Translations under genes and position numbers: made by a program
From: Clostridia bacterium
GTDB taxonomy: Bacteria; Bacillota; Clostridia; Oscillospirales; CAG-382
DNA: 10,177 bases
NCBI GenBank assembly: GCA_900754535.1
Contig: CAAEDF010000174.1
Coordinates: 1 to 10,177, forward strand
Direction: 5' to 3'
The notes under the pieces: generated by a model
Told to the model about the DNA's origin: nothing
What the model saw: only the letters and a program-made list of their open reading frames with translations
Databases searched by the model: none
Shown here: positions 7,761 to 10,177 of the stretch, piece after piece
Layout of the letters: each line of letters opens with the position of its first letter
Numbering within the stretch: the stretch's first letter is position 1

Positions 7761-7775
7761 CATGTCATGTCATGC
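7761..7775. repeat. Three tandem CATGT-like pentamers
   Basis: CATGT, CATGT and CATGC occur back to back about 20 bases upstream of the spoVT -10 box, where a -35 box would be expected nearby. They could be an operator or chance; no regulator is identified. Confidence 0.3.
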
Positions 7776-7791
7776 TTTCATTTTAATAAAA

Positions 7792-7800
7792 TGGTATAAT
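7792..7800 (+). promoter_or_regulatory. Extended -10 promoter candidate for spoVT
   Basis: TGG-TATAAT (TATAAT at 7795-7800) is an extended -10 element with no good -35 box 16-18 bases upstream. The start would be near 7807, with a leader of about 55 bases. Bacillus spoVT is driven by the forespore factor sigma-G; I saw no convincing sigma-G pair here. Confidence 0.55.
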
Positions 7801-7849
7801 CTTCATCCGTTTACAGATAATACTATTACAAAAATCCCTTTCGGGCAAC

Positions 7850-7854
7850 GGAGG
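7850..7854 (+). promoter_or_regulatory. Ribosome binding site of spoVT
   Basis: GGAGG lies seven bases before the ATG at 7862, an ideal Shine-Dalgarno that fixes the start. The encoded MKATGIVRRIDDLGRV matches the known SpoVT N-terminus. Confidence 0.9.
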
Positions 7855-7861
7855 AAAGAAC

Positions 7862-8395
7862 ATGAAAGCAACAGGAATCGTAAGAAGGATAGACGATCTC
7901 GGACGGGTCGTCATACCCAAAGAGATACGCAAGGTGCTTAAGATAAGAGAAGGCGACCCGCTTGAGATATTTGTGGAGCGTGAAGGCGAAGTAATACTGA
8001 AAAAATATTCTCAGATATCCGAGATCGAACAGAACGGAAAGCTTGTATGCGAGACGCTTCATCGCCTCTGCGGGCTTTCGGCAGTGCTTTGTGACGGTAA
8101 CGAAGTCAAATTTGCGGCGGGAGAAAAGTCGGGCGCGATTACAGGGCATCAGTTGTCCTCCGCGTTCCGGCAGGCAGCTCAGAAACGCCGCGGATATATC
8201 GTGCCGCAGGAAGAGCACATCGAGCTGTGTGCGGACGGTGAAGAAACGGTTGAAGCCGTGTTCCCCATAGTTTCCGAAGGACTGGTAGCCGGCTCGATAG
8301 CGGCGCTCAGGCGCGAAGGAATCGGTTTCGGTGAAAGTGAGCAAAAGCTGCTTGAGGCATCCGCGATGTTTTTATCACGTCAAATGGAACTCTGA
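7862..8395 (+). CDS. spoVT: Stage V sporulation protein T (AbrB-family regulator)
   Basis: The 177-residue protein is almost exactly the length of Bacillus subtilis SpoVT (178). Residues 1-50 form the AbrB/SpoVT swapped-hairpin DNA-binding domain; the stretch MKATGIVRRIDDLGRVVIPK followed by EIRKVLKIREGDPLEIFVER is near-identical to SpoVT as I recall it. Residues about 55-177 correspond to the diverged GAF-like ligand/tetramerisation domain, ending 'FLSRQMEL' like the family. In Bacillus it acts in the forespore, tuning sigma-G genes for spore coat, cortex and germination. The C-terminal half is much more diverged than the DNA-binding half, as is usual. It is a single gene, divergent from the ABC transporter and followed by an independently promoted permease. 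It marks the organism as an endospore former or a recent descendant of one. Confidence 0.93.
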   Translation: MKATGIVRRIDDLGRVVIPKEIRKVLKIREGDPLEIFVEREGEVILKKYSQISEIEQNGKLVCETLHRLCGLSAVLCDGNEVKFAAGEKSGAITGHQLSSAFRQAAQKRRGYIVPQEEHIELCADGEETVEAVFPIVSEGLVAGSIAALRREGIGFGESEQKLLEASAMFLSRQMEL

Positions 8396-8480
8396 GCGCG
8401 CTTTCATTTGTTTGGACGGCAATCAATGTCGTTTTTGGAATTTCAGTGAATAAAAAGGCCTTTTTTAGTATTTTCGCCAC

Positions 8481-8509
8481 TTGTCAAACAAAAAAATGTG
8501 TGATATAAT
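8481..8509 (+). promoter_or_regulatory. Sigma-A type promoter of the uracil permease gene
   Basis: TTGTCA (8481-8486) and TATAAT (8504-8509) are separated by 17 bases. The start should be near 8516, leaving a leader of about 35 bases, too short to hold a PyrR attenuator. Any pyrimidine control would therefore have to act at initiation or elsewhere. Confidence 0.85.
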
Positions 8510-8530
8510 GTTTAAAATTTAATGAGCGAA

Positions 8531-8537
8531 AGAGAGG
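8531..8537 (+). promoter_or_regulatory. Ribosome binding site of the permease gene (long spacing)
   Basis: AGAGAGG ends 13 bases before the ATG at 8551, longer than usual. The ATG at 8522 is in another frame, so 8551 remains the best start; the protein begins with a short hydrophilic stretch and then the family's 'GKLLLYAIQQV' helix. Confidence 0.6.
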
Positions 8538-8550
8538 CCTTTTCTACATC

Positions 8551-10038
8551 ATGGACAGACGAACGGAAGCCATAGGCTATCTGCCGGATGAACGTCCCGG
8601 ATTCGGAAAGCTGCTGTTGTATGCCATACAGCAGGTAATAGTTATGTTCCCGGCAACGGTCACAGTCGCGCTTGTGACCGGTTTTCAGGTTTCTACAACC
8701 ATCTTTGCAAGCGGACTTGCCACACTTTGCTTTATCCTTATCACAGGGAGAAAGATCCCGCTTTATTACGGCTCCAGCTTTGCGTATCTCACCGCTATCG
8801 CAAGCATGTGCGCGGCCGAAGGCTTTGAAAAGATAGACGGCATACTGCCCACCGAGGCGATACAGTATGCGCAGTTCGGCATTATCCTTTCGGGAATCAT
8901 CTCCATAATTGCCGGTCTTATCGTACGCTTCTGCGGGCGAAAAGCCGTTGAAACTGTGCTCCCCGCGTCGGTCACCGGCCCCGTTGCCATGATAATCGGT
9001 CTTACTCTTGCGGGAAACGCGCTGAGCGATGCGGTCATCGGAAATTCCTTTTTTCAAGAAGAAATTATTGATGTAACAGAGAATGCTTTTAGATCAGATA
9101 TGGTGTTAATTGTCTCGCTTATAACATTGTTGTCTACTATTTTATATTCAAGATATTTAAAAGGATTTTTAGGACAATTGCCTCTCATTTTAGGAGCGGC
9201 CACCGGATGTATTGCGGCTGGTATAGTAATGTTGATTACAGATGTTTCTCTTTTTTCATCAATGCCTGATCATGTTCTAGAATCTTCTGTTTGGAAGCTC
9301 GGTGACGGAACTATATTTGCCGCACCTGCTTTTTCTCTTCCTAAAATTTCGTGGTCAGCAGCCATTGCCATCATGCCGATTGCGATAGCCACCATACCCG
9401 AATCCACAGCGCATATGTATCAGCTTGATATCTATGTACACGATGTTGCAAAGAAAAAAGGCAAAAAAATGAAGTACAGCCTGGTGGACATGCTTGACCG
9501 CAACCTTATCGGCGACGGCATATGCGACATGATATCCGGCGTCGTCGGCGGACCGGCCGGCACCAACTACGGCGAAAACATAAGCACCATGGCTATCACA
9601 AAGGTGTTTTCTGTTCCGGTAATTGCTGCTGCCGCAATAATTGCCATGTTAATCAGCTTTTTTACACCTTTTATTAGGATTATATATGGAATTCCCACTG
9701 CCGTTATAGGCGGTCTTGAGATCTATCTGTTCGGCGCGATAGCTGCGCAGGGCGTTGCGATAATGATAGACAAAAAGGTTGACATGTTTTCCGCAAAGAA
9801 CATTGCCGTTATAGCCTCCATAATGGTCATAGGCATCGGCGGCTACTATGCGTTCGACGGCAACATTCCGTTCTTCGGAATGCAGGTCCCCTGCATTGCG
9901 GGCGCCGCAATATTCGGCATAATCCTCAACCTTCTGCTGAGCATCGGTGAGCGCCGCAAAGGAAAGGATTCCGACGATACGGTGCATGAAGCCGACGCAA
10001 TATCCGAAAACGAGGGAAACACCGCTGACCCGCAGTGA
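8551..10038 (+). CDS. uraA: NCS2-family uracil (uracil-xanthine) permease
   Basis: This 495-residue, many-helix membrane protein should import uracil, or possibly another nucleobase, by proton symport. NCS2 hallmarks: 'PGFGKLLLYAIQQVIVMF' near the N-terminus, 'GSSFAYLTA' (residues about 72-80), 'IATIPESTAHM' with E284 and H288, and 'GGPAGTNYGENI' with E342. These line up with E. coli UraA Glu241, His245 and Glu290. The length is somewhat above E. coli UraA because of a Lys-rich insert after the first motif (KKKGKKMK, about 304-311) and a charged C-terminal tail (470-495). It has its own promoter and terminator, so it is monocistronic. Two AT-rich patches give it mosaic base and codon use. Xanthine specificity cannot be excluded, but the TYGEN-like motif favours the uracil branch. 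Confidence 0.9.
   Translation: MDRRTEAIGYLPDERPGFGKLLLYAIQQVIVMFPATVTVALVTGFQVSTTIFASGLATLCFILITGRKIPLYYGSSFAYLTAIASMCAAEGFEKIDGILPTEAIQYAQFGIILSGIISIIAGLIVRFCGRKAVETVLPASVTGPVAMIIGLTLAGNALSDAVIGNSFFQEEIIDVTENAFRSDMVLIVSLITLLSTILYSRYLKGFLGQLPLILGAATGCIAAGIVMLITDVSLFSSMPDHVLESSVWKLGDGTIFAAPAFSLPKISWSAAIAIMPIAIATIPESTAHMYQLDIYVHDVAKKKGKKMKYSLVDMLDRNLIGDGICDMISGVVGGPAGTNYGENISTMAITKVFSVPVIAAAAIIAMLISFFTPFIRIIYGIPTAVIGGLEIYLFGAIAAQGVAIMIDKKVDMFSAKNIAVIASIMVIGIGGYYAFDGNIPFFGMQVPCIAGAAIFGIILNLLLSIGERRKGKDSDDTVHEADAISENEGNTADPQ
9043..9360 (+). other. AT-rich patch 1 inside the permease gene
   Basis: By hand count, bases 9061-9300 are 82/240 GC (34%), against 65/120 (54%) at 8881-9000 and 70/120 (58%) at 9481-9600. 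It encodes about residues 165-270, between the early helices and the first substrate motif. Five of the six TTA leucine codons in the whole gene are here, plus TTG, CTA and AGA codons. The reading frame is uninterrupted. Confidence 0.85.
9604..9690 (+). other. AT-rich patch 2 inside the permease gene
   Basis: By hand count, 9601-9700 is 37/100 GC, and the patch holds the sixth TTA codon and the gene's AGG codon. It encodes about residues 352-380, just after the NYGEN motif. Sequence returns to host-like composition from about 9700. Confidence 0.7.
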
Positions 10039-10087
10039 TCCGGTGAATAATAATTTATCCGATTCCGGGCAGTAATCCGAAAATAAA

Positions 10088-10129
10088 AAACGCAGGTGAC
10101 TGAAGATATCAGCACCTGCGTTTCTTTTT
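10088..10129. terminator. Strong, probably bidirectional, intrinsic terminator
   Basis: An 11-bp stem, AAACGCAGGTG (10088-10098) with CACCTGCGTTT (10113-10123), extends past a one-base bulge through CTGA/TCAG (10100-10103/10109-10112) to a five-base loop. TTTCTTTTT follows on the plus strand, starting 49 bases after the permease stop. The A-run on the left (10085-10090) gives a T-tract on the minus strand, hinting at a convergent neighbour. Confidence 0.9.
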
Positions 10130-10143
10130 GCCCTGACCCTAAG

Positions 10144-10176
10144 TCAGGCGTTTGTCCTTATAAGCTCGCTTACCGC
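10144..10176 (-). CDS. Possible C-terminal end of a convergent gene, partial
   Basis: On the minus strand the edge reads AVSELIRTNA then TGA (stop at 10144-10146) with codons typical of this genome, right before the bidirectional terminator. Another frame ends at TAG (10139-10141) after RGKRAYKDKRLT, so the frame is uncertain. Ten codons are too few to name a product. Confidence 0.3.
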   Translation of the reverse strand, partial: AVSELIRTNA

Positions 10177-10177
10177 G

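Noticed and set aside
7826..8344. 172-codon minus-strand open frame over spoVT
   Set aside because: It is antisense to a clearly recognised SpoVT and has no supporting ribosome site or family match.
8452..8466. AAAAAGGCCTTTTTT palindrome between spoVT and the permease as a terminator
   Set aside because: The stem is five A-T pairs around a four-base GGCC that cannot form a proper GC-rich stem and loop. It is too weak to call, though it could contribute to ending the spoVT transcript.

Overview
The window suggests a moderately GC-rich, spore-forming, anaerobic Firmicute, most likely a gut Clostridia member of the Oscillospiraceae/Ruminococcaceae type. The evidence is a SpoVT sporulation regulator, a huge secreted-type multimodular protein ending in a dockerin, sigma-A style promoters, Gram-positive Shine-Dalgarno sites and a codon preference for ATA, CTT, AGC and GGC. 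No rRNA, tRNA, CRISPR array, transposase or phage gene was seen.

Layout. (1) Positions 2-5533 (+) are the 3' part of a giant gene whose start lies outside the window; 1843 codons are visible. It is built of discoidin/F5-8C-like modules, CBM9/DOMON-like modules and a small recurring beta-rich module. It carries a 448-codon internal duplication at a constant offset of 3507 bp and ends in a linker and a type I dockerin. No catalytic domain is visible. (2) Positions 5534-5895 are intergenic: two hairpins, a bidirectional intrinsic terminator at 5683-5728, and a stretch at 5752-5857 that can fold into a three-way junction plus a hairpin. (3) Positions 5896-7620 (-) encode a complete exporter-type ABC half-transporter with a near-consensus promoter at 7691-7719. 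(4) Positions 7621-7861 form a divergent promoter region. (5) Positions 7862-8395 (+) encode SpoVT. (6) Positions 8551-10038 (+) encode an NCS2 uracil permease with its own near-consensus promoter and a strong terminator; two AT-rich patches inside it make it look mosaic. (7) The right edge may hold the last codons of a convergent minus-strand gene.

The genes do not form one pathway. Each appears to be its own transcription unit: a surface or extracellular carbohydrate-interaction protein, a drug/lipid-type exporter, a forespore regulator and a pyrimidine uptake system. The best candidates for something undescribed are the small beta-rich module repeated four times in the giant protein, the structured intergenic element downstream of the ABC gene, and the mosaic permease gene.
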